Of a stretch of 64,000 bases of DNA, positions 9,661 to 17,848 are shown one piece after another (the stretch's first letter is position 1; every line of letters begins with the position of its first letter). Under the pieces are notes generated by a model. It was not told the origin of the DNA. It did not search any database and worked only from the letters and a program-made list of their open reading frames with translations. A program made the translations under genes and the position numbers. The stretch is from Arenibacter sp. F26102. GTDB lineage: Bacteria > Bacteroidota > Bacteroidia > Flavobacteriales > Flavobacteriaceae. Where the stretch lies: positions 62,001 to 126,000 of the forward strand of contig NZ_JALKBC010000010.1 in the NCBI RefSeq assembly GCF_023015865.1, written 5' to 3'.

Positions 9661-10728
9661 TTAGAAAGAGTAAACGGCTGCAAGTACAAATGAGGATAAA
9701 CTCTTTTGTGGTGCCAAATCCGTATCTAAGAAACTAAAGGAATCATCAGAAGCACTATCCAATCGCAACTCTGGCTTAATGATTAAATTTCCAATAGTGG
9801 CACTTCCTGTAAGCGTTACTGCAAAAACACTGGAATCTTCAACTCCTGTTCCAATTGCGCCATAATCACCTGTTTCTACGAAATATTCACCTCTTAGTCC
9901 CAAGGTAAAGTTTTCAGAAGTAGCGTATTGCGGATAAAGAGCTGCACCGGCAAAACCAACATCATCATTATCGTACACCGCTGCATTGATTCCTAAAAAG
10001 AATGATTCTGATAAATCAAATCCACCTGTGAAATCGATTTCGAAAGCCCCGTCATCGGCAAGGAAGTTTAGGAACTGACCACTGTAGCCCAATTGAGCGC
10101 CGAAAGCATATTTCTCGGTTGGGTTCAATTCAGTTTGATCAGTTGGGTTCATTATTGCCAACATTAAGCTGAAGTCCTCGGATAGGGTGAAGTCAGCCTT
10201 CAAACCAGTATGTGAGAAAGGACCATATGAAAATAAGTAAGATGTACTATAGTTAAAATTGGCTACAGGAGAAATTACTTCATAACCTAGGAAGGTATTG
10301 AAATTACCAAAGGTTAATTTCACTGATTCACTTACATTCCAGTATACGTACAACTGGTTAACAATGTTTCCGGTAGCTGAATATAAAGGAGAAGCAAAAA
10401 TAGCATCTGTTCCTCTAGGTCCAAAAACAAGGTCGGCTACAAACCCTACATCTTCACCTTCGTATGCGGCTATCACATTGGCCATCCCCAAAGCAAAACC
10501 AGGTAAGTTAGCAAATGACGATCCAGGAGCTGCATTAGGCAGGCCAGAACCATCGTCAAAACCGTTGTCTCCGTTTAAGTTAGTTCTGTAGTAGGCATCC
10601 ACACTTCCACTTAGGCTAAATTTCTTGGCTTCTTCTTCATCTTCTTGGGCGAAAGTTACTGTTGATGCGAGGGCAAATGCAAGTAATAGTAAATTTTTTG
10701 CGTATTTTGTATAAATAATCGTTTTCAT
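9661..10728 (-). CDS. outer-membrane beta-barrel porin linked to ammonium uptake
   Basis: A 355-residue protein with a signal peptide ending at ASTVTFA and a mature chain of alternating amphipathic strands ending in an aromatic (AAVYSF), typical of outer-membrane barrels. It resembles the putative OmpL-like beta-barrel porin-2 family. It is the third gene after glnK and amtB on the same strand, 113 bases downstream of amtB, so it probably admits ammonium or small nitrogenous solutes. A strong hairpin between amtB and this gene may set its relative expression. Confidence 0.8.
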   Translation of the reverse strand: MKTIIYTKYAKNLLLLAFALASTVTFAQEDEEEAKKFSLSGSVDAYYRTNLNGDNGFDDGSGLPNAAPGSSFANLPGFALGMANVIAAYEGEDVGFVADLVFGPRGTDAIFASPLYSATGNIVNQLYVYWNVSESVKLTFGNFNTFLGYEVISPVANFNYSTSYLFSYGPFSHTGLKADFTLSEDFSLMLAIMNPTDQTELNPTEKYAFGAQLGYSGQFLNFLADDGAFEIDFTGGFDLSESFFLGINAAVYDNDDVGFAGAALYPQYATSENFTLGLRGEYFVETGDYGAIGTGVEDSSVFAVTLTGSATIGNLIIKPELRLDSASDDSFSFLDTDLAPQKSLSSFVLAAVYSF

Positions 10729-10800
10729 AATTCAATTGTTTATATCCTAATATTAGGATGTTAGGTATTATATTGAGTTGTTGTGGTTGAAAAGGTAATT

Positions 10801-10828
10801 AACGGAGCGTTCTGCAAAACGCTCCGTT
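10801..10828 (-). promoter_or_regulatory. intercistronic hairpin between amtB and porin
   Basis: An 11-bp perfect stem (AACGGAGCGTT/AACGCTCCGTT) with a 6-base loop. On the leftward transcript it is not followed by a run of U, so it looks like an mRNA-stabilising or partial-termination hairpin rather than a full terminator. Confidence 0.6.
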
Positions 10829-10841
10829 ACCTTTTGTATTA

Positions 10842-12092
10842 TTAGTGTTGGTTCATCCTGAAGTCGGCATAAGCATCCATTCCGTGCTCATGTAAATCCA
10901 AGCCTTCCAATTCTTCTTCTTTGGAAACTCTGATTCCTGAAGTTTTCTTAATTGTGTAAAGGATGATGAATGCGGTAAGGCAACAGAAAATGCCTGTTGC
11001 GGCTACTCCCGATAGTTGGTATAAAAACTGTGATAGTCCGGCCTTAACTCCGAAAATACCCACGGCCAAAGTACCCCAAATACCACAGATAAGGTGAACT
11101 GCAACTGCACCAACTGGATCATCCAATTTTAATCTGTCTATCAAAGCAACGCCTAGGACAATGATTACCCCAGCTATTAGACCTATGATAATAGATTCAA
11201 AAGGTGACATTAAATCCGCACCGGCAGTTATTCCTACTAAACCACCTAGGATACCATTTAACATCATGGTAAGGTCATAGTTCTTGTAAAGAATTGAAGA
11301 GAAGATAAATGATCCCATTCCACCTGCTGCTGCTGCCAAGCAAGTTGTAACCAATACTATTGAAGTCCCAGCTGGATCTGCGGATAAAACCGATCCACCA
11401 TTAAATCCAAACCAGCCTAACCACAGAATAAGTACACCTGCAGCTGCCAATGGAATGTTGTGTCCAGGAATCGCATTAGGTTTTCCGTCTTCGCCAAACT
11501 TGCCAATTCTAGGTCCTAATATATAGATAGCGATCAGCGCAGCCCATCCTCCAACGGAATGCACAAGTGTAGATCCTGCAAAATCATGGAATCCGGCATC
11601 ATCACCTCCAAGTGTGGATAGGAATCCACCGCCCCATTGCCAAGATCCTACAATAGGATAAACCAATCCTACATAGATTATGGTGAAAATCATGAATCCA
11701 CCAAGTTTAATACGTTCAGCCACTGCTCCAGAAACTATAGTAGCTGCTGTTGCGGCAAACATTCCTTGAAAAAGAAAATCTGTCCAATACGTATACCCTT
11801 CGCTATAGGTAAGGTCTAAACTGCCATCTGGTAGTATTGGGGCTTCAATGCCGAATCCCGCAAAACCAAGATATCCGTTGAAATCACCTGGATACATTAG
11901 GTTAAATCCACCTACATAATATATGAGTAACCCCATACAGATGATGAATACATTCTTAAATAAGATATTGATTGTGTTTTTTTGTCTGGTTAGGCCAATT
12001 TCTAAAAGTGAAAATCCTAAATGCATGAAGAATACGAGAGCCGTACATATCATCATCCAAACGTTATTTGCTGTAAATAATCCTACGTCCAT
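10842..12092 (-). CDS. amtB: ammonium transporter
   Basis: A 416-residue, ~11-span Amt/MEP/Rh channel conducting ammonium across the inner membrane. Visible landmarks are LLEIGLTRQKN after the first span, the phenylalanine-gate region FLFQGMFAATAATIVSGAVAER (written here only as a motif), DFAGSTLVHSVGGWAAL with the first pore His, and the second pore His region AVAVHLICGIWG. The N-terminus starts directly with a membrane span, with no cleaved Amt signal. It is 30 bases downstream of glnK, whose product blocks Amt when nitrogen is ample. Confidence 0.97.
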   Translation of the reverse strand: MDVGLFTANNVWMMICTALVFFMHLGFSLLEIGLTRQKNTINILFKNVFIICMGLLIYYVGGFNLMYPGDFNGYLGFAGFGIEAPILPDGSLDLTYSEGYTYWTDFLFQGMFAATAATIVSGAVAERIKLGGFMIFTIIYVGLVYPIVGSWQWGGGFLSTLGGDDAGFHDFAGSTLVHSVGGWAALIAIYILGPRIGKFGEDGKPNAIPGHNIPLAAAGVLILWLGWFGFNGGSVLSADPAGTSIVLVTTCLAAAAGGMGSFIFSSILYKNYDLTMMLNGILGGLVGITAGADLMSPFESIIIGLIAGVIIVLGVALIDRLKLDDPVGAVAVHLICGIWGTLAVGIFGVKAGLSQFLYQLSGVAATGIFCCLTAFIILYTIKKTSGIRVSKEEELEGLDLHEHGMDAYADFRMNQH

Positions 12093-12122
12093 GTTGTAAT
12101 TGTTTGTTGGTTCTTAATTTTT

Positions 12123-12461
12123 TTAGTTAATGCCTGCTTTTCCGCTTTCCTTGGTTCTAATTCGATAGGCTTCCAAAACTTCCGAAATGAAAATTTTACC
12201 ATCACCTACATTACCTGAGTATGCTGTTTCCAGTATGGTGTTAACGGTGCGTTCTAGGTACTCATCCGATATTACAATAGAAAGATACCTGCGTTGAATG
12301 TCGGATGTACTATAAGAAATGCCCCTGTAGACATGGCCTTCTTTTTCATTTCCAACTCCCGTTACGTCCCAGTAACTAAAAAAGTTTACTTCAATTTGAT
12401 GTAGCGCTTTTTTTACGTCATCAAATTTTGATTTCCTAATAATTGCCTCGATTTTTTTCAT
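12123..12461 (-). CDS. glnK: PII nitrogen regulatory protein
   Basis: A 112-residue PII signal protein. It starts MKKIEAIIRKSKFDDVKKAL, has a T-loop ending YRGISYSTS in which the Tyr used for uridylylation in proteobacteria is kept, the B-loop GNVGDGKIF and the C-loop Arg (IRTKESG). It is expected to sense 2-oxoglutarate and ATP/ADP and to bind AmtB. First gene of glnK-amtB-porin. The promoter holds an exact TATTTTTG -7 element and a C6/G6 palindrome. Confidence 0.95.
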   Translation of the reverse strand: MKKIEAIIRKSKFDDVKKALHQIEVNFFSYWDVTGVGNEKEGHVYRGISYSTSDIQRRYLSIVISDEYLERTVNTILETAYSGNVGDGKIFISEVLEAYRIRTKESGKAGIN

Positions 12462-12483
12462 AATTGATTTATTATTTATGAAA

Positions 12484-12491
12484 CAAAAATA
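12484..12491 (-). promoter_or_regulatory. -7 promoter element of glnK-amtB-porin
   Basis: Exact TAnnTTTG (TATTTTTG on the minus strand) 22 bases before the glnK start. No good -33 TTTG is seen; a palindrome sits in its place. Confidence 0.6.
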
Positions 12492-12503
12492 TATATTAAT
12501 TTA

Positions 12504-12529
12504 ATACCCCCCTATTTTTTGGGGGGTAT
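12504..12529. promoter_or_regulatory. C6/G6 palindrome, probable nitrogen operator
   Basis: Perfect 9-bp arms ATACCCCCC/GGGGGGTAT with an 8-base T-rich spacer. It lies 12 bases upstream of the -7 element, over the -33 position, which fits an activator or repressor site controlling the ammonium genes. It also reads as a hairpin, but it is outside the predicted transcript. Confidence 0.55.
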
Positions 12530-12596
12530 ATGCGTCATAATTACATTTTAAATAAAATTAACCTATGTATTTTGTGGGTATTGTGTTTTAAATTTG

Positions 12597-12614
12597 ACAT
12601 ATCTGTTGATATGT
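12597..12614. repeat. short palindrome ACATATC/GATATGT
   Basis: Perfect 7-bp arms, 4-base loop, in the 299-base gap between glnK and crcB. AT-rich and of no clear role; possibly the end of the crcB transcript. The rest of the gap shows no gene. Confidence 0.3.
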
Positions 12615-12760
12615 TAATATAATTAACACTTGTTTGGGCGAAAATCTGAAAGATTCGTGTCTTTTTAGTCTTTTTGCTGTTGATAATGCAGAAAATTGAA
12701 GGAATCTGCCTAATAAAAGGAAATGGTAAGAAATGCTTAATATTGAGTAGAGGGGGTGTA

Positions 12761-13126
12761 TTACTTGGAAAACCAGAATCCTGCGGCCACGGCTAGGACT
12801 CCAATGATGAGACTGGCAAGAGTATAACCGGCCAAATTAACAAAATCACCAGTTTTTAAAAACGAGTGTTGCTCTAGGGCAAAGGTTGAAAAAGTAGTGA
12901 AGCCACCGCAAAAGCCAGTGGTTAGTATTAGGGTCTGATTTGAGGAAAGTAAATTGTTCTTAAATGAAAGTCCAATAATAAAACCAATCAGCAAGCAACC
13001 TATAATGTTTGCAATAAAAGTACCGAGAAAAAAATTGTGAAAGGTGTTGTTGAAAGTTTTGCTCAATAAAAAACGAAGCCCACTTCCTAAGCCCCCTCCC
13101 AAAAAGACGAGTAAAAATTGCTTCAT
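12761..13126 (-). CDS. crcB: fluoride efflux channel
   Basis: A 121-residue, four-span membrane protein of the CrcB/Fluc family, which forms dual-topology dimers that let fluoride leave the cytoplasm. It has GGGLGSGLRFLLSK at the start and the family signature GFCGGFTTFSTFALE with the Phe-box and Na-site residues. Single-gene form. I looked for the fluoride (crcB) riboswitch in the 141 bases upstream and did not find its conserved core; a 10-bp inverted repeat lies there instead. Confidence 0.95.
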   Translation of the reverse strand: MKQFLLVFLGGGLGSGLRFLLSKTFNNTFHNFFLGTFIANIIGCLLIGFIIGLSFKNNLLSSNQTLILTTGFCGGFTTFSTFALEQHSFLKTGDFVNLAGYTLASLIIGVLAVAAGFWFSK

Positions 13127-13206
13127 AGGGTTTTAATTTTTATTCCTTTATTAAAGTAAATAAAAATCACCATATAAAGAGTTCTTAAAAATTTGAAATA
13201 CAGAGT

Positions 13207-13235
13207 CATAAATACTGTAAAAGATAGTATTTATG
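13207..13235. repeat. 10-bp inverted repeat upstream of crcB
   Basis: Perfect arms CATAAATACT/AGTATTTATG with a 9-base spacer. It lies between the end of the small membrane gene and crcB, both leftward. It may be a crcB operator or the end of the previous transcript; no T run favours a terminator. Confidence 0.45.
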
Positions 13236-13267
13236 CAAAGATGCACATATTTCCTTTTAGACTAGAT

Positions 13268-13444
13268 TTAAACTGCCTTTTTATATTTCGAGTTAATTAA
13301 ATCTAGGGGGAAGATTACTGTTGTAGATTCTGAAATATTTTTGACGGACTTTTCTTTCTTTTTTGGACTACTGTTAAAACTAACTAAAAAAAGTAATGCG
13401 TTTATACCAATAAGAACTATTAAAATACTGAAAAAAGTTACCAT
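13268..13444 (-). CDS. small single-span membrane protein
   Basis: A 58-residue protein with one hydrophobic segment (FFSILIVLIGINALLFLVSF) followed by a Lys-rich tail. The ATG at 13444 places the membrane span at the N-terminus; a TTG at 13474 would add ten residues. It lies 116 bases after another small membrane gene on the same strand, an arrangement that supports a real gene, but no family is recognised. Confidence 0.4.
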   Translation of the reverse strand: MVTFFSILIVLIGINALLFLVSFNSSPKKKEKSVKNISESTTVIFPLDLINSKYKKAV

Positions 13445-13560
13445 ACAACTAAACGATTTAGTTACCAAACGCAAAATTACGTCTTTTCGTATATTAAACG
13501 TTGCAAAAATTCATATTGTTGTTGGGGGAAGTGTTTTTTATGGGGAATCAAAAATAAATG

Positions 13561-13749
13561 TTAATTTTTAAGGAAATATTTAATAAGAAATAATATTACT
13601 ATGAATAATGTGAAGAAAAGTCCTACCCATTTAACACCCTTGTAATTTTTTTTGTGTAATTTTTTATCTTTTTGATAGGAAATTATGGTAATTACTACAA
13701 ATGCAACGAAAAATAGGCCTGCAAAAATTAATTGTCCGGTACTGAACAT
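13561..13749 (-). CDS. small two-span membrane protein
   Basis: A 62-residue protein with two hydrophobic helices (GQLIFAGLFFVAFVVITIIS and WVGLFFTLFIVILFLIKYF) joined by a basic loop, KKLHKKNYKGVK. I recall this as a small conserved flavobacterial membrane protein without assigned function. The ATG at 13749 is preferred over 13767 because it puts the membrane helix right after MFSTG. Divergent from the MazG-like gene with only 41 bases between starts. Confidence 0.65.
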   Translation of the reverse strand: MFSTGQLIFAGLFFVAFVVITIISYQKDKKLHKKNYKGVKWVGLFFTLFIVILFLIKYFLKN

Positions 13750-13790
13750 ATTTATATTTTTACGCAAATCTAACTTAAATAATCACAATA

Positions 13791-14180
13791 ATGAAAAGTA
13801 AACTTAGTGCGGTAGAGTTGTTCCATAATTCGTTTGGGTTGGGTGTTTCCAAGGAGATTAAGGCGGATTTGGGAAAGGATAAGAATTTGCTAAGGTTTAA
13901 TTTGATGGATGAGGAGAATAAGGAGTATCTTGAGGCTGCCACCAACAATGACGTAGTGGAAGTTGCGGATGCCCTTGGTGATATGCTCTATATTTTGTGT
14001 GGTACTATACTGGAGCATGGTATGCAATACAAAATTGAGGAAGTTTTTGAGGAAATTCAGCGAAGCAATATGAGTAAATTGGGAAAAGATGGCAAACCAA
14101 TTTACAGGGAGGATGGTAAGGTGCTAAAAGGGCCCAATTATTTTAAGCCCAACATAGTGGATATTTTGGATAAAAAATAG
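13791..14180 (+). CDS. MazG-like nucleoside triphosphate pyrophosphohydrolase
   Basis: A 129-residue all-alpha NTP pyrophosphohydrolase of the PRA-PH/MazG-like fold. The metal-binding pattern is present: DEENKEYLEA (E-E-x-x-E) and, one helix later, EVADALGDMLYILCG (E-x-x-D). Such enzymes hydrolyse (d)NTPs to monophosphate and pyrophosphate, usually as house cleaning; the nucleotide preference cannot be read here. Followed by a strong bidirectional terminator. Confidence 0.85.
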   Translation: MKSKLSAVELFHNSFGLGVSKEIKADLGKDKNLLRFNLMDEENKEYLEAATNNDVVEVADALGDMLYILCGTILEHGMQYKIEEVFEEIQRSNMSKLGKDGKPIYREDGKVLKGPNYFKPNIVDILDKK

Positions 14181-14208
14181 TACATCCAATTTCTCGTAGT
14201 AATGAATC

Positions 14209-14247
14209 AAAAAAGCCCCTCTTCTTTAAAAGATAAGGGGCTTTTTT
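14209..14247. terminator. bidirectional intrinsic terminator
   Basis: A 12-bp stem AAAAAAGCCCCT/AGGGGCTTTTTT with a 15-base loop, between the MazG-like gene and the convergent ilvE. Confidence 0.9.
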
Positions 14248-14264
14248 ATGGTGTACCAGGAATA

Positions 14265-15338
14265 CTACTTTATATTCACTTGATATCTCCAACCAAATTT
14301 ATCTTCGGCCTTATTATATTGAATATCCGTAATGCGCTTTTTTAATAAGGAGGCATAACTATCATTTAATTCTGGTAGATCATAATCCTTGCCCTGGAAA
14401 CCGAAAGTGGAAATAGGTGAAATCACCGCAGCGGTACCTGCGCCGAACATTTCTTTAAGACTGCCGTTCTTTGAGGCTTCAACAACCTCTTTTACAGTAA
14501 TTTTTCTAACCTCCACATTTATTTTTTCATCCTTGGCAATGTCTATAATACTCTTTCTGGTTATACCGTCCAATATCCTATCACTTGTAGGGCTGGTAAT
14601 CAAAGTGTCATTTATTCGAATAAATATATTCATGGCGCCAGCCTCCTCAATATATTCGTGGTTGTTGTCATCGGTCCAAATAACCTGATTGTATCCTTTT
14701 TCAACTGCCAATTGGGTGGGGTAAAATTGTCCGGCGTAATTACCTCCGGCCTTGGCAAATCCAACGCCGCCATTAGCCGATCTGGAGTATTTTTCTTCAA
14801 TCAAAACCTTTACCTTACCTGCAAAATATGAGGCAGACGGCGAACACGCAATAATAAATTTGTATTCGCTTGAAGGTGATGCATGGAAACCTGCTCCTGT
14901 AGCAAACATAAAGGGTCTAATGTACAATGAACTTCCTTCCTCAGTAGGAATCCATTTATGGTCCAATTTTAAAAGGGCCTTTAAGCCATCCATAAAGTAA
15001 TCTTCAGGGAACTCTGGCATTGCAAGTCTTTTGGACGAAATATTAATTCTCTTTTGGTTTTCTAAGGGACGGAAAAGCCAAACATTTTTGTCTTCATCCT
15101 TGTAGGCTTTCATTCCTTCAAAAACAGATTGCCCATAATGGAAAATTTTAGCGGACGGGTCAAGCGTAATGGGTTGATAGGGGACTATTTTTGGTGCTTC
15201 CCAAGCTCCATTCTTGTAATCGCAGACCATCATATGATCTGTAAAATACTTCCCAAACGATAAATTATTAAAATCTACTTTATCAATTTTCGAGGTTTTA
15301 ACTTTCTCAACTATTATTGAATTTGAAACAGTTTGCAT
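14265..15338 (-). CDS. ilvE: branched-chain amino acid aminotransferase
   Basis: A 357-residue class IV PLP aminotransferase of the longer (eukaryote/Bacteroidetes-type) BCAT subfamily. It transfers the amino group between Glu and Val, Leu or Ile, the last step of their synthesis. Landmarks: HYGQSVFEGMKAYK, the PLP lysine in GFAKAGGNYAGQ (Lys196), YIEEAGAMNIF and GITRKSIIDIA. Read alone; upstream on its strand there is a TTGACA-like -35 and a GATATTTG that approximates the -7 element. Confidence 0.95.
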   Translation of the reverse strand: MQTVSNSIIVEKVKTSKIDKVDFNNLSFGKYFTDHMMVCDYKNGAWEAPKIVPYQPITLDPSAKIFHYGQSVFEGMKAYKDEDKNVWLFRPLENQKRINISSKRLAMPEFPEDYFMDGLKALLKLDHKWIPTEEGSSLYIRPFMFATGAGFHASPSSEYKFIIACSPSASYFAGKVKVLIEEKYSRSANGGVGFAKAGGNYAGQFYPTQLAVEKGYNQVIWTDDNNHEYIEEAGAMNIFIRINDTLITSPTSDRILDGITRKSIIDIAKDEKINVEVRKITVKEVVEASKNGSLKEMFGAGTAAVISPISTFGFQGKDYDLPELNDSYASLLKKRITDIQYNKAEDKFGWRYQVNIK

Positions 15339-15443
15339 AAAGATTTAATTTAAAGCAATAAAATTAAGCAAATATCATTAGTAGTGCTTCTTTTTTTGTC
15401 AAAAAAGACCCAGTTTTGTAAAGTGATTTAAATTCTGTCTATT

Positions 15444-15947
15444 ATGAGGCATTTTAACATTTTGATTGCGATTTTTATTGTGTTTTCAGCTTGCAAGCCG
15501 CAAAACAAATCCAAGGAACCAATTAGGGAGCCCTTGGCAGGGGAAACCTATGAATATTTCGGAGCCCAAATAATTGATTCCAACGCCATGACCAATGGTA
15601 TGATGCGAAAAAAATATAAAGGAATGGTTGAGACCGACACTCTTGCTTCCCAATTTTCTGGTAGGGTAACCGAGGTTTGTAAAGCAAAGGGATGTTGGAT
15701 GAAATTGGAATTGGGGAACGGGGAAGAAACTATGGTTAAATTTAGGAATTATAGTTTTTTTGTGCCACGGGACATTGTAGGTAGGGAGGTAATTGTAAAT
15801 GGTGTCGCCTTTGTTGAAGAAAGGAGCGTTGAAGACCAAAGGCATTTTGCGTATGATGGCGGCAAATCCGATGAGGAAATTGCCCTAATAACCGAAGTGA
15901 AGAGAACCTATGCCTTTGTAGCGGATGGAGTATTACTAAAGAAATAA
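15444..15947 (+). CDS. DUF4920 lipoprotein
   Basis: A 167-residue protein with a lipoprotein signal (LIAIFIVFSAC). The mature part has the DUF4920 pattern: LAGETYEYFGAQI, then the OB-like core FSGRVTEVCKAKGCWMKLE with two Cys seven apart, VKFRNYSFFVPRD and a C-terminal YAFVADGVLLK. The conserved Cys pair suggests metal or redox binding, but function is unknown. It is one base from mnmD, so the two are likely co-transcribed. Confidence 0.85.
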   Translation: MRHFNILIAIFIVFSACKPQNKSKEPIREPLAGETYEYFGAQIIDSNAMTNGMMRKKYKGMVETDTLASQFSGRVTEVCKAKGCWMKLELGNGEETMVKFRNYSFFVPRDIVGREVIVNGVAFVEERSVEDQRHFAYDGGKSDEEIALITEVKRTYAFVADGVLLKK

Positions 15948-15948
15948 T

Positions 15949-16614
15949 GTGAAAAGAAAAATAATTACAACTGCAGATGGTTCCAAAACAATTCAAATTG
16001 AAGAGTGGAACGAACAGTACCATTCAATTCACGGTGCTGTGCAGGAAGCGTATCATGTCTTTATAAAGAATGGATTGTCCTTGTTCCAAGATAGGTCTTT
16101 GTCTATTTTGGAAATTGGCTTCGGTACGGGATTGAACGCCCTTATAACTTTATTGGAATCGGAGAAGCAAGGTTTGCAGGTGTCTTATAATGGAGTTGAG
16201 GCCTATCCGGTACTCCCGAAAGAATTGGAGCAATTGGGATATAGTGCAGCGCTGGAGGCAAAGGATTTTGAACAGTATTTTTTTAAGATGCACCAAACTT
16301 CCTGGGGTAAAATACATCAAATTACCCCTGGTTTTTCCTTGACAAAGCAGCAGTTGGATTTTAAGGAAATTTCCGATGTCAATAACTTTGATCTTATCTA
16401 TTTTGATGCCTTTGGTGCCAGGGTACAACCAGAGCTTTGGACAGAGGAAATTTTTGAAATAATGTACAAGGCTTTGAAAAAAGATGGTGTGCTGGTTACT
16501 TATTCTGCCAAGGGAAGTGTAAGGAGGGCTATGCAGGCTGTAGGGTTTGTCGTGGAACGGTTGCCCGGGCCGCCAGGTAAAAGAGAAATGCTCCGTGCCT
16601 TAAAAATTTCATAA
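15949..16614 (+). CDS. mnmD: tRNA 5-methylaminomethyl-2-thiouridine methyltransferase
   Basis: A 221-residue SAM-dependent methyltransferase corresponding to the stand-alone methyltransferase half of MnmC, which methylates nm5s2U to mnm5s2U at the wobble position of tRNA. Motif I is LEIGFGTGLNAL; later come IYFDAFGARVQPELWTEE and GVLVTYSAKGSVRRAM and a LPGPPGKREMLRA end typical of the family. The FAD-dependent oxidase half of MnmC is absent. Start is GTG, one base after the DUF4920 stop. Confidence 0.88.
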   Translation: MKRKIITTADGSKTIQIEEWNEQYHSIHGAVQEAYHVFIKNGLSLFQDRSLSILEIGFGTGLNALITLLESEKQGLQVSYNGVEAYPVLPKELEQLGYSAALEAKDFEQYFFKMHQTSWGKIHQITPGFSLTKQQLDFKEISDVNNFDLIYFDAFGARVQPELWTEEIFEIMYKALKKDGVLVTYSAKGSVRRAMQAVGFVVERLPGPPGKREMLRALKIS

Positions 16615-16744
16615 ATATTTGTCCTTTATTATGGATTACTTAACAACTAAGGTCCTAGGACTGTTAAACCTAAACTAAAGTCAACTACTTCAATATTAAA
16701 AACCCATATATTTATATCCAAGTTGATGGAAAGATAGAAAGGGT

Positions 16745-17707
16745 ATGAAGGTTCTAGTAACAGGTGCAACAGGTTTGGTGGGGAGTGAAATTGTAAATTT
16801 GTGTACACAGAATAATATTTCTGTAAATTACTTGACCACCAGTAAGGATAAAATCGTTTCTCAAACGGGCTATAATGGTTTTTATTGGAATCCCAACAAG
16901 AATGAAATAGATATAAATTGTTTTAAAGGGGTTACTGCAATAATCAATCTGGCGGGTTCAAGTATTTCCAAGAGATGGACCAAGAATAATAAAAAGAAGA
17001 TACTAAATAGTAGGGTAAATTCCTTAAGAACTTTATTGGGGGCTATACCCAAAGAAGGTATGCATAGTATTAAAACACTTGTATCCGCATCCGCAATAGG
17101 CATCTATCCTAATTCCTTATCCCACTATTATAGGGAAGATGAAGAAGCGGTGGATGACAGTTTTTTGGGGGAGGTAGTATCCATTTGGGAGAAGGAGGTA
17201 GATGCATTTGAAAAAGTCAATATTAAAACCGCCAAAATTCGGATAGGTTTGGTTATGTCCAATAAAGGAGGAGCTTTGCCCGAAATGGCCAAGCCTATAA
17301 AATATTATCTTGGGGCAGCCATGGGTTCTGGGAACCAATGGCAATCCTGGATTCACCTACAGGACCTGGGCAGGATATTTCTACAAGTTATGACCAAGGA
17401 GCTGACCGGGATATATAACGGTGTGGCACCAAATCCCGTAACCAATGTTAAGCTAACAAAAGAACTGGCAAGGGTTTTGGATAGGCCCCTATTTCTGCCC
17501 AATATTCCGAAGTCGATGATGCGTTTAATTTTGGGAGAAATGTCTTATTTGTTATTTGTTAGTCAGCGGGTAAGTTGTAAAAAAATTCAAGATTCGGGAT
17601 TTGATTTTATCTACCCAAACATATGTAGGGCCCTGGAAAATATTTATGGGGACATGGGTGAACAATTGCCCAGTGATACACTTTATAGAAATGAGTTTGT
17701 TTCCTAG
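16745..17707 (+). CDS. TIGR01777-family SDR epimerase
   Basis: A 320-residue atypical short-chain dehydrogenase (SDR39U1/YfcH-like). The Rossmann motif VTGATGLVGSEIV is at the N-terminus, followed by INLAGSSISKRWT, LVSASAIGIYP and the catalytic-region Tyr displaced as usual in this family, then SWIHLQDLGRIF and GIYNGVAPNPVT. NADP-dependent activity on a nucleotide sugar or similar has been proposed for the family, but the true substrate is unknown. Alone, ended by a strong terminator. Confidence 0.88.
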   Translation: MKVLVTGATGLVGSEIVNLCTQNNISVNYLTTSKDKIVSQTGYNGFYWNPNKNEIDINCFKGVTAIINLAGSSISKRWTKNNKKKILNSRVNSLRTLLGAIPKEGMHSIKTLVSASAIGIYPNSLSHYYREDEEAVDDSFLGEVVSIWEKEVDAFEKVNIKTAKIRIGLVMSNKGGALPEMAKPIKYYLGAAMGSGNQWQSWIHLQDLGRIFLQVMTKELTGIYNGVAPNPVTNVKLTKELARVLDRPLFLPNIPKSMMRLILGEMSYLLFVSQRVSCKKIQDSGFDFIYPNICRALENIYGDMGEQLPSDTLYRNEFVS

Positions 17708-17734
17708 AAGTTATTAGGGAATAGGAGAATTGTG

Positions 17735-17764
17735 AACATCCGTCATTGACGGATGTTTTTTTTA
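17735..17764 (+). terminator. intrinsic terminator of the epimerase gene
   Basis: A 10-bp stem AACATCCGTC/GACGGATGTT with a 3-base loop followed by eight T residues. Confidence 0.9.
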
Positions 17765-17799
17765 TAAAGTTTAATGACATTATGACATTTTTAAAGAAT

Positions 17800-17816
17800 T
17801 GGCAGTACTTTTGCCA
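17800..17816. promoter_or_regulatory. grpE-dnaJ promoter with overlapping inverted repeat
   Basis: An exact -7 element TACTTTTG lies at 17806-17813, 36 bases before the grpE start. It is enclosed in TGGCA-N7-TGCCA (17800-17804, 17812-17816). The repeat could be an operator over the -7 box. The CIRCE heat-shock element is not present. Confidence 0.5.
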
Positions 17817-17848
17817 CTTCAAATCGGAAGTATATAAATATATTTTAA

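Noticed and set aside
10298-10591. 97-codon frame antisense to the porin gene
   Set aside because: Shadow of the porin coding frame with no signal, family or promoter.
13127-13260. Fluoride riboswitch upstream of crcB
   Set aside because: The conserved riboswitch core could not be found on the crcB strand.
13341-13571. Plus-strand 76-codon frame opposite the small membrane genes
   Set aside because: It overlaps two better leftward candidates and has no family resemblance.
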